Part shown: piece after piece, positions 25,421 through 36,300 of the stretch
How the letters are laid out: each line of letters opens with the position of its first letter
Numbering within the stretch: position 1 is the stretch's first letter
Source: Mesorhizobium sp. SOD10
GTDB taxonomy: Bacteria > Pseudomonadota > Alphaproteobacteria > Rhizobiales > Rhizobiaceae
Reading direction: 5' to 3'
NCBI GenBank assembly: GCA_000824805.1
Contig: CCNA01000034.1
Span: forward strand, 1 to 64,000
Length of the DNA: 64,000 nucleotides
Position numbers and translations under genes: made by a program
The notes under the pieces: generated by a model
What the model was told of the DNA's origin: nothing
What the model saw: the letters and a program-made list of their open reading frames with translations, nothing else
The model's database searches: none

Positions 25421-26107
25421 CTACCGCACCCACTTCTCGTAATCCGACACCAGCAGGTGCAGCGGCGCGACATCCTCGTCGATGTTGGAGAAGCGGCCGA
25501 TCGGGTCACGGAAGACGTTGTCGGTCAGGTCGTCATTGACGGTCGACACCTCGCCGATCAGCACGTCCTTGCCCTCGGCCCAGAAGGCGTGCCAGACGCC
25601 GGGCATAAGCGTCACGCTCTGGCCGGGATCGAGCTTCAGCAAGCCGCCGGCCGGCAATCTGGTGATGGTGCCGTCGACCGGCACCGACACTTCGGCCTTC
25701 GGGTCGATGCCGCCGTCGCGGTCATGCATGAAGAGTTCCAGCACCAGCTTGCCGCCGCCGCGGTTGATGATGTCCTCGGCTTTGATGTTGTGGCGGTGCA
25801 TGGGCGAGAGCTGGTCCTTGCGCGAGATCATGATTTTCTCGGCATAGAGCATGCCCATGCCGAGCTTCATGTCCTCGTAGCGGCCGTTGCGCACGGTGAA
25901 CAGGAACAGGCCGAGCTCGTCGAACTTCTCCTGGCCGTAGTCGGTGATGTCCCAGCCGAGACGCGAGGTGAAGATGGCCGATGAGTCCGCCTTATGCGCC
26001 TTCATCTCGTCCGGTGACCAATAGGCGAAGGGCGGCATGATATAGCCGAAGGAACGGATGAAGGCGTCGGCTTCACGGATGATGTCGTTGATCTTGGAGC
26101 GCTTCAT
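25421..26107 (-). CDS. D-lyxose ketol-isomerase
   Basis: A 228-residue cupin-fold sugar isomerase that interconverts D-lyxose with D-xylulose (and in relatives D-mannose with D-fructose) using a divalent metal. The metal ligands appear as His104 and His106 in SPMHRHNIKAED, Glu111, and His173 in PGVWHAFW. The conserved opening INDIIREADAFIRSFGY is present. The ATG at 26107 has GGAGGAAGGA upstream; the frame stays open further without homology. It is divergent from the D-threonine-aldolase-type gene. No sugar transporter is adjacent. Confidence 0.88.
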   Translation of the reverse strand: MKRSKINDIIREADAFIRSFGYIMPPFAYWSPDEMKAHKADSSAIFTSRLGWDITDYGQEKFDELGLFLFTVRNGRYEDMKLGMGMLYAEKIMISRKDQLSPMHRHNIKAEDIINRGGGKLVLELFMHDRDGGIDPKAEVSVPVDGTITRLPAGGLLKLDPGQSVTLMPGVWHAFWAEGKDVLIGEVSTVNDDLTDNVFRDPIGRFSNIDEDVAPLHLLVSDYEKWVR

Positions 26108-26245
26108 GGGTTCCTTCCTCCGGCAGCTGCCTGTGAAATCGGTCCTTCCGAATAGCCCAATGCCGGTCCGCTGTCGACGCAAACCGGCTGTTCTGGACCG
26201 TGACATCCGGCAGGATCGGGGCCATAAACCCTGTCAGTTTTTTTG

Positions 26246-26283
26246 AAGCGCATGTCCTTGTGCCGAAATCGGCAGACATGCTT
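26246..26283. repeat. RIME-like palindrome in a divergent promoter region
   Basis: GCATGTC (26250-26256) and GACATGC (26275-26281) are inverted arms, extended by AAG/CTT with one mismatch, around TTGTGCCGAAATCGGCA. It resembles the palindrome at 2682-2720. It lies 14 bp before the start of the D-threonine-aldolase-type gene and may fold in its leader. Confidence 0.55.
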
Positions 26284-26296
26284 GGACGGTGATCCC

Positions 26297-27355
26297 ATGG
26301 CAAGCACAGACGACCTCGACACACCGGCGATCCTGATCGATGCGGCCCGCGCCGAAGCCAACATCAAAAAGGCGCAGGCGCATGCCGACGCGCATGGGTT
26401 GAAGCTCAGGCCACACATCAAGACGCACAAGCTGCCCTACTGGGCGAAGAAACAGGTCGCGGCTGGCGCCGTCGGCATCACCTGCCAGAAGATCGGCGAG
26501 GCCGAGGTGATGGCCGATGCCGGGCTTGAGGACATTTTTCTACCCTACAATATCCTTGGCCGCGCCAAGCTGGAGCGGCTGAAGGCGCTGCATGGGCGCT
26601 TGACGCTGTCGGTGACGGCGGACAGCCATCAGACATTGGAGGGGCTCGCCGCCACTTTCACCGACGCTGGCCATCCGTTGCAGGTGCTGGTCGAGTGCGA
26701 CACCGGCATGGGCCGTTGCGGCGTGCAGAGCGCCGACGAGGCGCTGGCGCTGGCGAAGGTGATCGACCAGTCGAAGGGGCTCTCCTTCGGCGGGCTGATG
26801 ACCTATCCCGCAGCGGGGCGCGCCGCCGAGGCGGACGCCTGGCTGAAGACCGCGCGCGATGCGCTTGCGGCGGCCGGCCTCGGATGCGAACGCATCTCCA
26901 GTGGCGGCACGCCGGACATGTGGCGCTCCGGCGCGGACAGCGTCGTCACCGAATACCGGCCCGGCACCTATATTTATCTCGACCGCTACCAGGTCGCCAA
27001 AGGCGTCGGCACGCTGGACGATTGCGCGCTGACCGTGCTCGCCACCGTCGTCAGCCACCCGACCGCGACACGCGCCATTCTGGACAGCGGCAGCAAGGCG
27101 CTGTCCTCCGATACGCTCGGGCTGCCGGAGTTCGGCGAGCTGCTGGGCATTCCAGGCGCCCGTGTCACGGGCTTGAGCGAGGAGCATGGCAACGTCACGC
27201 TTGCCGACGGCGCCAGGCTTCGCATCGGCGAGCGCGTGCGCGTCGTGCCTGACCATTGCTGTGTGGTGACGAATTTATTCGACCAGGTGCATCTGATCGA
27301 CGGCGACAAGGTGCTGGATACGCTGCCGGTGGCGGCAAGGGGACGGATGGGGTGA
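26297..27355 (+). CDS. PLP-dependent D-threonine aldolase / D-serine dehydratase-like enzyme
   Basis: A 352-residue fold-type III (alanine racemase-like) PLP enzyme that acts on D-beta-hydroxy amino acids. Lys42 in RPHIKTHK is the Schiff-base lysine. The C-terminal PDHCC holds His320 and Cys322, which match the zinc-binding His-x-Cys of D-serine dehydratase from yeast and chicken. D-threonine aldolase and D-serine dehydratase cannot be told apart from sequence alone. The start at 26297 has a weak site. It is divergent from the D-lyxose isomerase gene and convergent with ccmC. Confidence 0.82.
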   Translation: MASTDDLDTPAILIDAARAEANIKKAQAHADAHGLKLRPHIKTHKLPYWAKKQVAAGAVGITCQKIGEAEVMADAGLEDIFLPYNILGRAKLERLKALHGRLTLSVTADSHQTLEGLAATFTDAGHPLQVLVECDTGMGRCGVQSADEALALAKVIDQSKGLSFGGLMTYPAAGRAAEADAWLKTARDALAAAGLGCERISSGGTPDMWRSGADSVVTEYRPGTYIYLDRYQVAKGVGTLDDCALTVLATVVSHPTATRAILDSGSKALSSDTLGLPEFGELLGIPGARVTGLSEEHGNVTLADGARLRIGERVRVVPDHCCVVTNLFDQVHLIDGDKVLDTLPVAARGRMG

Positions 27356-27362
27356 GTCTTTC

Positions 27363-27379
27363 CCTTCTGTGGGAGAAGG
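27363..27379. repeat. short CCTTCT palindrome between convergent genes
   Basis: CCTTCT (27363-27368) and AGAAGG (27374-27379) form a hairpin that fills the gap between the stop codons of the aldolase-type gene and ccmC. It is a shorter form of the CCTTCTCCC palindromes at 28197 and 47321 and may end transcription from both sides. Confidence 0.45.
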
Positions 27380-28138
27380 TCAAGTCCGCTCTGCCTGTCT
27401 GGCCGCAACTCTCCGCATCGCCGTCACCCGGCGCCTGAAAATCTCCGTGCGCATCGCCACAAGGTGGAGCGCGAAGAACAGCACGGTGAAACCCAGCGCC
27501 ATCACGGCCAGCGGCCACAGCATCGAGGGATCGATGGTCGGGCCGCCGAGGCGGAAGACGGAGGCAGGCTGGTGCAGCGTGTTCCACCAGTCGACCGAGA
27601 ATTTGATGATCGGGATGTTGATGAAGCCGACCAGCGTGATGATGGCCGCTGCCCAGGCGGCGCGGCCGGCATCGTCCAGCGCGCGGGTCAGCGCGATGAT
27701 GCCGAGATACATCAAAAACAGCACGAAGACCGAGGTCAGCCGTGCGTCCCAGACCCACCAGGTGCCCCACATCGGCTTGCCCCAGATCGAGCCGGTGATC
27801 AGTGCCAGCGCGGTGAAGGTGGCGCCGATGGGTGCTGCGGCCTTCAACGCCACATCGGCCAGCGGATGACGCCAGACCAGCGTGCCGAGCGCCGAGATCG
27901 CCATGATCGTGTAGCACATCATGGCGAGCCAGGCGAAAGGCACGTGGATATACATGATGCGCACGGTGATGCCCTGCTGGAAATCCTCCGGCGCGGTGAA
28001 GCTCATATAAAGGCCAACGACCAGCAGGATCGCCGCGACCGCCGCCAGCCATGGAATGACCTTGTCGGCCAGCCCGACGAAGCGCGTCGGGTTGGCGAGA
28101 TCGGTCCATGCGCTCAAGCGTGAGGTGATGTCGCTCAT
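27380..28138 (-). CDS. ccmC: heme exporter / cytochrome c maturation permease CcmC
   Basis: A 252-residue inner-membrane protein of the heme-handling family that passes heme to CcmE for cytochrome c maturation. Six membrane segments are seen. The periplasmic tryptophan-rich motif WGTWWVWDARLTS lies near residues 125-137, with conserved His residues in MYIHVPFAW and NTLHQPASVFR. The length fits the family. Unusually, ccmA, ccmB and ccmD are not beside it: downstream is a convergent gene, upstream is ndvA. Both sides carry CCTTCT palindromes. Confidence 0.92.
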   Translation of the reverse strand: MSDITSRLSAWTDLANPTRFVGLADKVIPWLAAVAAILLVVGLYMSFTAPEDFQQGITVRIMYIHVPFAWLAMMCYTIMAISALGTLVWRHPLADVALKAAAPIGATFTALALITGSIWGKPMWGTWWVWDARLTSVFVLFLMYLGIIALTRALDDAGRAAWAAAIITLVGFINIPIIKFSVDWWNTLHQPASVFRLGGPTIDPSMLWPLAVMALGFTVLFFALHLVAMRTEIFRRRVTAMRRVAARQAERT

Positions 28139-28196
28139 GCCGATCTAAATAGACCGGAGACGCGGCAGGAGCAATCGGGGGAGTGTCGCAGCCTTT

Positions 28197-28218
28197 CCTT
28201 CTCCCTTGTGGGAGAAGG
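28197..28218. repeat. CCTTCTCCC palindrome
   Basis: CCTTCTCCC, a 4-nt loop TTGT, and GGGAGAAGG form a perfect 9-bp hairpin between the end of ndvA and the start of ccmC. Together with the copy at 47321-47349 it marks a small repeat family; it probably also ends ndvA transcription. Confidence 0.65.
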
Positions 28219-28232
28219 GGGAGCTCTAAGGA

Positions 28233-30002
28233 TCACGCCGCTTCCGTCACCGGACGGCTGAGGCGGCGGACTTCCTCGTCGTTGAGCAGGCCGCCGGCGC
28301 GCAGCAGGGCGGCGAAGCGGCCGTTGCGCAGCGACAGCTCGGTGAAGCCGCCCATCTCGACCACCCTGCCCTTATCCATGAAGACGACGAGGTCGGCGTC
28401 GCGGACCGTGGTCAGGCGATGGGCGATGATGAAGGTCGTGCGGTTGCGGCGCAGCTCGTCGATCGCGTCCTTGACGCGGTCCTCGGTCTCGACGTCGAGC
28501 GCGCTGGTCGCCTCGTCGAGCACCAGGATCGGCGCATCCTTGAGCACGGCGCGGGCGATGGCGATGCGCTGGCGCTCGCCGCCCGAGAGCTGGCCGCCGC
28601 GTTCGCCGACGACGGTGTCGTAGCCGCTGCTCTTCGACAGGATGAAGTCCTGCGCTGCGGCGGCATTGGCGGCGGCGTGCACCTCGTCATTGCTCGCATC
28701 GGCGCGGCCGACGCGGATGTTGTCCTCGATCGAGCGGTTGAGCAGGCCGGCGTCCTGGAAGACGGTGGCGATCGAGTGGCGCAGCGACTTGCGGGTCACC
28801 GTGCGGGTGTCGATGCCGTCGATCAGGATACGGCCGTGGGACGGCGTGAAGACGCGCTGCAAGAGATTGATGAGCGTCGTCTTGCCGGCGCCGGTCGGGC
28901 CGACGATGGCGACCGTCTGGCCAGCCTGGACCTCGAAGGAGACGTCCTCGATGCCGTGGCCGGAATTGGCGAACTCGAAGCTGACATCCTCGAAACGGAC
29001 ATGACCAGTGACATTGGTCAACTCGCGCAGACCGTCCGGCTCGGCGGCTTCGGCAGCCGAATCCTCGAGGCTATAGAAGTCCTCGAGCTTGGCGCGCGCC
29101 TCGGAGATCTGGGTGGTGAAGGCCGACATCTGGTCGAGGCGGGCGATCAACATCCCGGCAAAGCCGGTGAAGGCGACGACATCGCCGACGCGAAGCTGGC
29201 CGCGGGTGACGAGATAGGCGCCGATCGACAGCACGATCATCATCGAGATGGTCGACGACAGGCGGTTCAGCGCATTGGCGATTGCCCACCAGTCGAGCAC
29301 CGGGTTCTGGGCGTCGAGCAGGTCCTTCACGTAGCGCTTCAGTGTCGCGGTCTCGTGACCGATGCGGTTGTAGCTCTGCAGCACCGCAACGTTGCTGACG
29401 CTGTCGGTCACATGGGCAAAGACGGTGTGGTAGTGGCGTTCGACGGCGGTCTGCCCCGACTTGGTGCGGCGCATGACGATCCGGCCGATGCCGACGTAAA
29501 GCACGCCGAGGCCAAGCAGCACGACGGACATGCGGATGTCCATGGACAGCGCGGTCGGAACCAGCAGCACCAGCGCGATGGCCGTCGAGAGATGCACGCG
29601 CATGAATTCGAGCCAGAGGCTGAACAGGGTCTCGACCGCGCGCAGCAGCGTGTGCAGCGAATTGGACGTGCCGCGCTGGTGGTGCCAGGCAAGCGGCATG
29701 GTGATGACGCGCTCGAAGGATTGGCACAGCACTTCCGAGCGTCGAGCATGGGCGAAGCGATCGGCGCCGCGCGCCACCAGCACGAAGGCGATCACGTTGA
29801 AGGCGCCGAGAGCGGCCCAGACCGCGAGGGTTGAAAACACCGCGCCTTTTTCGGAGATAGCACCGATCACCCGGCCCAACAGGATGGGCTCGAGAATCGC
29901 GATCGCCGCGAGCGCGATGTTGGCGCCGCAAATCAGCGCGACGCGCTTCTTGTCGGCCGCCAGATAACCCAGCGCTCTAAAGTAGATCTGCAGAAGTGAC
30001 AC
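28233..30002 (-). CDS. ndvA: cyclic beta-1,2-glucan exporter NdvA/ChvA (ABC permease-ATPase fusion)
   Basis: This 589-residue ABC exporter moves cyclic beta-1,2-glucan to the periplasm for osmoadaptation and host interaction. About six membrane segments fill residues 20-300, including the diagnostic MPLAWHHQRGTSNSLHTLLR region. The ATPase domain has Walker A GPTGAGKTT, signature LSGGERQRIA and Walker B ILVLDEATSALD. The start is GTG at 30002: SLLQIYFRALGYL matches the known N-terminus of NdvA (SLFQVYARALRYL) and GGAG stands upstream, whereas an ATG 69 nt earlier adds non-homologous residues. It lies downstream of ndvB, with a terminator between. Confidence 0.93.
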   Translation of the reverse strand: MSLLQIYFRALGYLAADKKRVALICGANIALAAIAILEPILLGRVIGAISEKGAVFSTLAVWAALGAFNVIAFVLVARGADRFAHARRSEVLCQSFERVITMPLAWHHQRGTSNSLHTLLRAVETLFSLWLEFMRVHLSTAIALVLLVPTALSMDIRMSVVLLGLGVLYVGIGRIVMRRTKSGQTAVERHYHTVFAHVTDSVSNVAVLQSYNRIGHETATLKRYVKDLLDAQNPVLDWWAIANALNRLSSTISMMIVLSIGAYLVTRGQLRVGDVVAFTGFAGMLIARLDQMSAFTTQISEARAKLEDFYSLEDSAAEAAEPDGLRELTNVTGHVRFEDVSFEFANSGHGIEDVSFEVQAGQTVAIVGPTGAGKTTLINLLQRVFTPSHGRILIDGIDTRTVTRKSLRHSIATVFQDAGLLNRSIEDNIRVGRADASNDEVHAAANAAAAQDFILSKSSGYDTVVGERGGQLSGGERQRIAIARAVLKDAPILVLDEATSALDVETEDRVKDAIDELRRNRTTFIIAHRLTTVRDADLVVFMDKGRVVEMGGFTELSLRNGRFAALLRAGGLLNDEEVRRLSRPVTEAA

Positions 30003-30313
30003 TTCAGCTACTCCGCCAAACTCTTGTCTGTGCTCAATGCCCGAATTGTGCACCGCACCATTCTTTGACACGTATCGGTTAACGTGTCGCGAAACAATGC
30101 GTCGTCTATCCCTTCCGTTCCCATTTAGCGAACAAAAGATGACGACGGTACGAAATCTGACGTGATCACCTAACGGTTTGAGATAAAAGGTGAAATGTCA
30201 GGCTTGCGGCAAAATAATGGCACTTGCCTCGCGCTGCCACATTTTTAATCACAAGCTGCTTGCTTAGCCTGCCCTAAAGGAAGGCGCGCGATCGGGCGCG
30301 AGGGCCTTGCCAA
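30003..30313. other. promoter region of ndvA, no gene
   Basis: The 311 bp between the ndvB terminator and ndvA are AT-richer than the surroundings (for example 30180-30260) and encode nothing with coding-like composition. The region should hold the ndvA promoter, which the terminator makes independent of ndvB. Confidence 0.5.
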
Positions 30314-30361
30314 GTAAAAAAGTGCGATCGGCCGCACACCCCGAGGGATGCGCGGCCGACG
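30314..30361 (-). terminator. terminator of ndvB
   Basis: On the minus strand GTCGGCCGCGCA pairs with TGTGCGGCCGATC across a short loop, followed by GCACTTTTTTACTT. It lies 17 bp past the ndvB stop codon and should separate ndvB and ndvA transcripts. Confidence 0.85.
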
Positions 30362-30377
30362 AGCCAAACCTTTGATT

Positions 30378-33300
30378 TTACGCAGGTATCCTGACGACGA
30401 CCTCAGTCTTGCCGCCGGCTATCGGCTCGAAAGAGGCCGATTTTTTCTTCGAACCATCGACTTCTAGCGAGATCGACTTGGTCTTTTTGTCGCGGATGAC
30501 GCGAAGCTTGATCTCGCCGCCGAACATCTTGAGCGTCGCGGCGTAGCCGTCCCAGTGTCCGGGCAGCTTCGGCCTAAACGTGATCTCCTTGCCGCGCCGC
30601 TCGATGCCGAGGATGCCTTCCACCGCGGCGCGGTAAAGCCAGCCGGCCGAGCCCGTGTACCAGGTCCAGCCGCCGCGGCCGCCCTTGCCTTCGCCGGCAT
30701 AGATATCAGCGGCCACGACATAGGGCTCGACGCGATAGTGCTCCGCCGCCGCCTCGTCCGAGGCGTGGTTGACTGGGTTCAGCATCGAGAAGCAGCGATA
30801 GGCCTCGTCGGTGCGGCCCATTTCTGCCAGCGCGATCACGAACCAGGTCGCGGCGTGGGTGTACTGGCCGCCATTCTCGCGCACGCCCGGCGGATAGCTC
30901 TTGATATAGCCGGGATCCTTGTCGCTGTTCGAGAAGGGCGGCGTGAACAGCTTCACGATGTTGAGCTCGTCATCGACCAGCATATTGGTCGCCTGTTCCA
31001 TGGCCGTGGTCGAGCGCGCCGGATCGCCCTCGCCCGACAGCACGCTCCAGGACTGGGCGATCGAGTCGATCTTGCACTCCTCCGAATGGTGCGATCCGAG
31101 CGGCGTGCCGTCGTCGAAACTGCCGCGCCGGTACCACTGGCCGTCCCAGGCCGTGCTTTCCAGCGCCCGCTTCAGCACGTCCGCGTGCTTGGTCCAGGCC
31201 TGCGCCCGTTTGGTGTCGCCCTGCCCCTTGGCGACAGGCGCGAAGTCGGTGAGCGTCTTCAAGAGGAACCAGCCCAGCCACACGCTCTCGCCCTTGCCGT
31301 CCTCGCCGACGCGGTTCATGCCGTCGTTCCAGTCGCCGCCGAGGATGAGCGGCAGGCCGGCAGGACTGCTGCGCTTGATCGCCAGATCGAGCGCCCGCGC
31401 GCAATGGTCATAGAGCGGCGCGGTGTTCTTGGTGATCTCCGGCGTGAAGAAGGCGTCGTGCTCGCCCTCGCCGAGCTGCTGCCCGTCGATGAAGGGCAAC
31501 TGCTCCTTGAGGATGCCGGTGTCGCCCGTCACCTCGATGTAGCGGGCCGTCGCATGCGCCAGCCAGACCACGTCGTCCGAGATCATGGTGCGCACGCCGG
31601 CATCGGTGCGCGGCAGCCACCAGTGCTGCACATCGCCTTCCGGAAACTGCCGGCGCGCGGCGTTGAGGATCTGGTCGCGCGCCAGCTTCGGGTCATGCGC
31701 CAGAAGGGCGAGCGTGTCCTGCAACTGGTCGCGGAAGCCGAAGGCGCCGCTCGCCTGGTAGAAGGCCGAGCGGGCGCGGATGCGGCAGGCCAGGCTCTGG
31801 TAAGGCAGCCAGTGGTTGACCATGGCGTTCATCGCCTCGTCCGGCGTCTCGACCTGAATGGTGTCGAGGAAGCCGCGCCAAGTCTTTTCGTTGTCGGCCA
31901 GGCGCTGATCGAAATCCTTGCCGCCATGGGTCTGCACCAGTCCGCTCGCCTCGGCGGGCGTGGCCGCGTCGCCGAGCAGCCAGATCAGCGTGACGTCGCC
32001 GCCGGCCGGGATATCGATGTCGCTGGCGAGAACCGCGCAAGGATCATCGCCCGCCTCGATACGGCCGGAGAGCGCAAGCCCGCCGAGCACGGCCTGCGGA
32101 TATTCGGTCGTACCGTGCCTGCCGATGAACTCGCTGCGGTCGGCGGTCACCGAATGAACGGGATGACTTGCCGCCAGGAAGGCGACGCGCTCGCCGAAGT
32201 CGAGCCCATAGGGATTCTGCGCCAGCATGGCGCCGGTCGCAGCGTCGCGGGAGGGCACGATGGTCGCCGCGGTGCGCGAGCGGTGGCCGCCAAGCACCCA
32301 TTCGGCATAGGCGTAAATGCGCAGCCGTGCCGGCGCTGGCCCGGCATTCTGGATGCGCAACCGCGTGATCTTCACCGGATCGGCCGGATCGACCACCTGC
32401 GTCAGGTCCATCGACAGCGGCCCGCGCTTCGAGCGGAAGGTCGAAAAGCCCTGGCCATGCCAGGTCTCATAGGTCATCGATGGATCGCGCACCATCGCGG
32501 CCATCGGCGAGAAAGCCTTGCCGCTCAATTGATCGAAAATATAGAAGCCTTCGCCCGGCCGGTTCGACACCGGGTCGTTCGACCACGGCGTCAGCTGGTA
32601 ATCGCGGCTGTTGCGGCTCCAGGTGAAACCGGCACCTTCCGCCGAGACGTGGAAGCCGAAGGAGGCGTTGGAGATGACGTTGATCCAGGGCTGCGGCGTA
32701 CAGCGGCGTCCGGTCAGCCGCGTCACATAGTGGCGGCCGTCGCCGTCAAAGCCGCCAAAGCCGTTCCACAGGCTGAGGCCGCTGCCGTCGGCGGCGATAT
32801 CGTCTCCGCCCTGGCTCGCCGGCACCGGCAAGGGCAGCGGCGGAACAGGTTCGCGCGGTGAACCGCCCTCCGCCTGCAGCAAGGCGTCGCGCGCCTGGAG
32901 CGCCGCCGTCTCGGCGCGTTCGAGCTGATCGAAGATGGTGCCGTTACGGGTGTGCAGGACGGCGCGCGCGACCGACAGCAAAGTCTTGTAGGTCGGCTCG
33001 TCCATCAGGTCGCGACGCACCGCGAAGATGTGCTGGCGAGGCCCGAGTTCGCGGCCGCGCAGGCGGCTGTTCTCGCACAGCGTCTCCACGGCGCGCTGCA
33101 GGTCCTGCACATAGGACGAGGCCTGCTCGTTGACGACGACGAAGTCGATCATCATGCCCCGCGCACGCATATATTCCTGAAAGCGCAGCGCCTGGGCGAC
33201 GATCTCGAGATCGGCGACGTCGCCGATGCGCACGAGGAAAATCGGAAAATCGCCGGAGATGCTGGTCGGCCACAGGCTCGACTGGCGGCCGAGGCCCGAG

Positions 33301-36300
33301 GCGATGGATTCCGCCGGCAGGCGCAGGAACGGATCGGGATAGATCAGATAGCGGGCCAGCTTCTGCACATTGGCGGCGTCGGTGAGGCTCAAGCCCAGAT
33401 GGCGCGTCTGCACCTGGCTGCGCGTCCAGGCCAGCATGGCCTGGCGGGCGAAGCTCTCCTGGTGGTCGAGGCGGGCGATCGCCTCGTCGAGGTCGCCGCG
33501 ATTGACGCCGACGGCGGTCCAGAAGGTCAGCGATATCTTCTTGTTGGCCGGCACGCGCACCTGGCGGCGGAGCGCCGCCACCGGGTCGAGCGTAAAACCC
33601 TGGCTGCCGGAAAGCCTGACGCCGGGGTCGAAGGCGATGGCATCAGCGATGGTGCGGCCACGGCCGATGAAGGCGCGGCGGTCGGTCTCGGCCTCGGCAT
33701 CGCGCGATGGGCCCGACGGGTCGGTGACGAAATGCACCATTGTCAGGTCGGGATCGTTCTTGTCGCGCTTGCGCCGCGTGGCGAAGATCGCGCTGTTGTT
33801 CGGCGCGATCTCGGTCTCGACGAACATCTTGGAGAACGCCGGATGGGCGTTGTCCGAGGCTTCGTTCCCAAGCACCAGCTCGGCGAAGGACGTCACCTCG
33901 ATATGCCGGTCGGCCGGGCCGTCATTATAAAGGGTAATACGGCGGCCTTCGCCATTGCCCTCGGAAATGACGATGCATTCGACCTCGGACCGCAGCGAGC
34001 CGACCGATTTGGTGAAGCTCGCCTTGTCGTCGGCAAACAGTGTCTGGACGCGCTCGCCCTCGATACGCTTCGGCTCGGCGGTGGCCGACCACCAGTCGCC
34101 GGTCGCGGTGTCGCGCAGGAAAATATAGGAGCCGAGGCGATCCTCGCTCGGATCCGGCTGCCAGCGGGTAATCGCAAGCTCGCCGAAGCGGCTGTAGCCC
34201 GAGCCGGTCGCGGTAACCATGACCGAATAGCGGCCGTTGGACATGACGTTGGTCGCCCGCAGCGCCTTGATCGGGTCGAGGATGATTCGGCTGTCGGGGC
34301 TCTCAGCCTCGGTCTCGTCCTTGGATCGCTCGTCGGCCTCCGTCCTGACGGTTGCGGTCGGAATGTCGCGCGGCGCCTTCTCCTGCAACAGAAGCTCGGC
34401 CGACTCGATGACGGGGTCGCTGTGGAAACGCTCGCGCAGCCGGCCCTCGAAAATGGCGTCGGCTACCGCCGCGATCGACATGCCGGAATGGTGCGCCATG
34501 TAGTTCTGCACCACGGCATGGTCGCTGCCTTCGGGCACGCGCTGCGGCGTGAAATCGACCGCGTCGTAGAAGCCGTGGCGGCCAAGCGCGCCGATCGAGC
34601 GCAGCCGCTGCAGGTTCTGCACCGCCGCGCGCGGGCTGAACTGCGCGGCCAGAATCGTCGCGTAAGGCGCAATCACGGTGTTCTGGCCGAGGCCGCGCTT
34701 GAGGCCAAGGCCGGGCACACCGAAATTGGTGTATTGATAGGTGAGCTCGCGGTCGCGGGCGTTGTAGGCCGCCTCCGAAATGCCCCAGGGCACATTCTTG
34801 GAGCGCGCATACTGGATCTGGCGCTTGATGATGAGCTTGCTGGTCTGGTTGAGGATCGAGCCCTGCGGCTCCTTCATCACCAGCGGCGGCATCAGATACT
34901 CGAACATCGAGCCCGACCAGGACATCAGCGCGCCCTGGAAGCCGATCTCGACGATCGGCCGTCCCAGACGGAACCAGTGCTCGGTCGGCAGGTCGCCCTT
35001 GGCGATGGCGAACAGGCTGGTGAGCCGCGCCTCGGAAGCGAGAAGGTCGTAGCAGCTCTCATCAAGCTGGCGGTCCTCGACCCGGTAGCCGATCGAGAGC
35101 AGCTTGCGCTCCTGGCGCATCAGGAAAGAGAAATCCATCTCGAAGGCATAGCGGCGGCAGCGCTCGCGCAGAGCCAGCAGCTTGGCGCGCAATGCGGCGA
35201 CGGCGCTCTCGTCATTGTGCGAATCGTGCACATGCGCCTCGCAGGTCGCCTCCAGCCTGGCGGCCCAATCGGCGATGACATCGCTTTTCGGCGAGGCCGC
35301 CTCGGTATGGATGGCGGTGGCAAGCTTGCGGATCTCGCCGGCCAGCACGGCAAGATTGATGGTGCGGATAGACGCCATCTCGGGCTGCGCCTTGATGGTT
35401 GCAACCGCGCGGCGCATGCCGTCGAGCCGATCGGCCAGGCGTTGGCGCAGCGGCCGCAGCTGCCGACGGTCGTCCGGCAGCTCGTCCAGGCTTTCGTCGA
35501 GGATGGTGACGGTGTCGATGATGCCTTCAAAGTCACCCTGCAGATGCACGGACGGCGCTTCGGCCCATTCGGCGCAGGAGGCGGCAACGGCGACCAGATG
35601 TCCGGCGAGATTGCCGCTGTCGACCGCGGAGATGTAGAGCGGATAGAGCGGCTTCAGCGTCGTCGTGTCGTACCAGTTGTAGAGGTGGCCGCGTTCGCGC
35701 GGCATGTTCTCGATCGTCGTCATCGTGGCGTCGATGCGGGTGATGGCGTCCGACAGGCTGATCCAGCCGAAATCGCGCGCCGACACCACCGAAAGCAGAT
35801 AGACGCCGATATTGGTCGGCGAGGTGCGCGGCGCCACCACCGGCGCCGGACTTTCCTGGAAATTGTCCGGCGGCAGGTGATGGTGCTCGGGCGTGACGAA
35901 GGTCTCGAAATAATGCCAGGTGCGGCGCGCGAAAGTGCGCAGCGCGTGGATGTCAGCGGTCGAGATGCGCAGCCTGTCCTCGGTTTCGGCCGAACGGCTG
36001 ATCCAGCAGGCGACGGCGGGCGAAGCGATCCAGAAGATGGCGAAGAAGAAGGCCACGAAGGCGCCGGTGGAATCGGCGAGCACCGGAATGGCGAGGCCGA
36101 CGACGCCGACGATCACCGCGCCATACATCATGCCGTAATAGGCGCCGAGGTCGTTGCCGCCCTTGGCTGCCTGCGAAGCGGTGCGCCATTCGAGCAGGTT
36201 CTGGCGGCTGACGAAGAGGCGGTAGATGGTGCGGATGATGGCATCGCCCATCATCCAGGCGAGATGCGCCATCAACAGCACTTTCAGCGCCACCAGCGCG

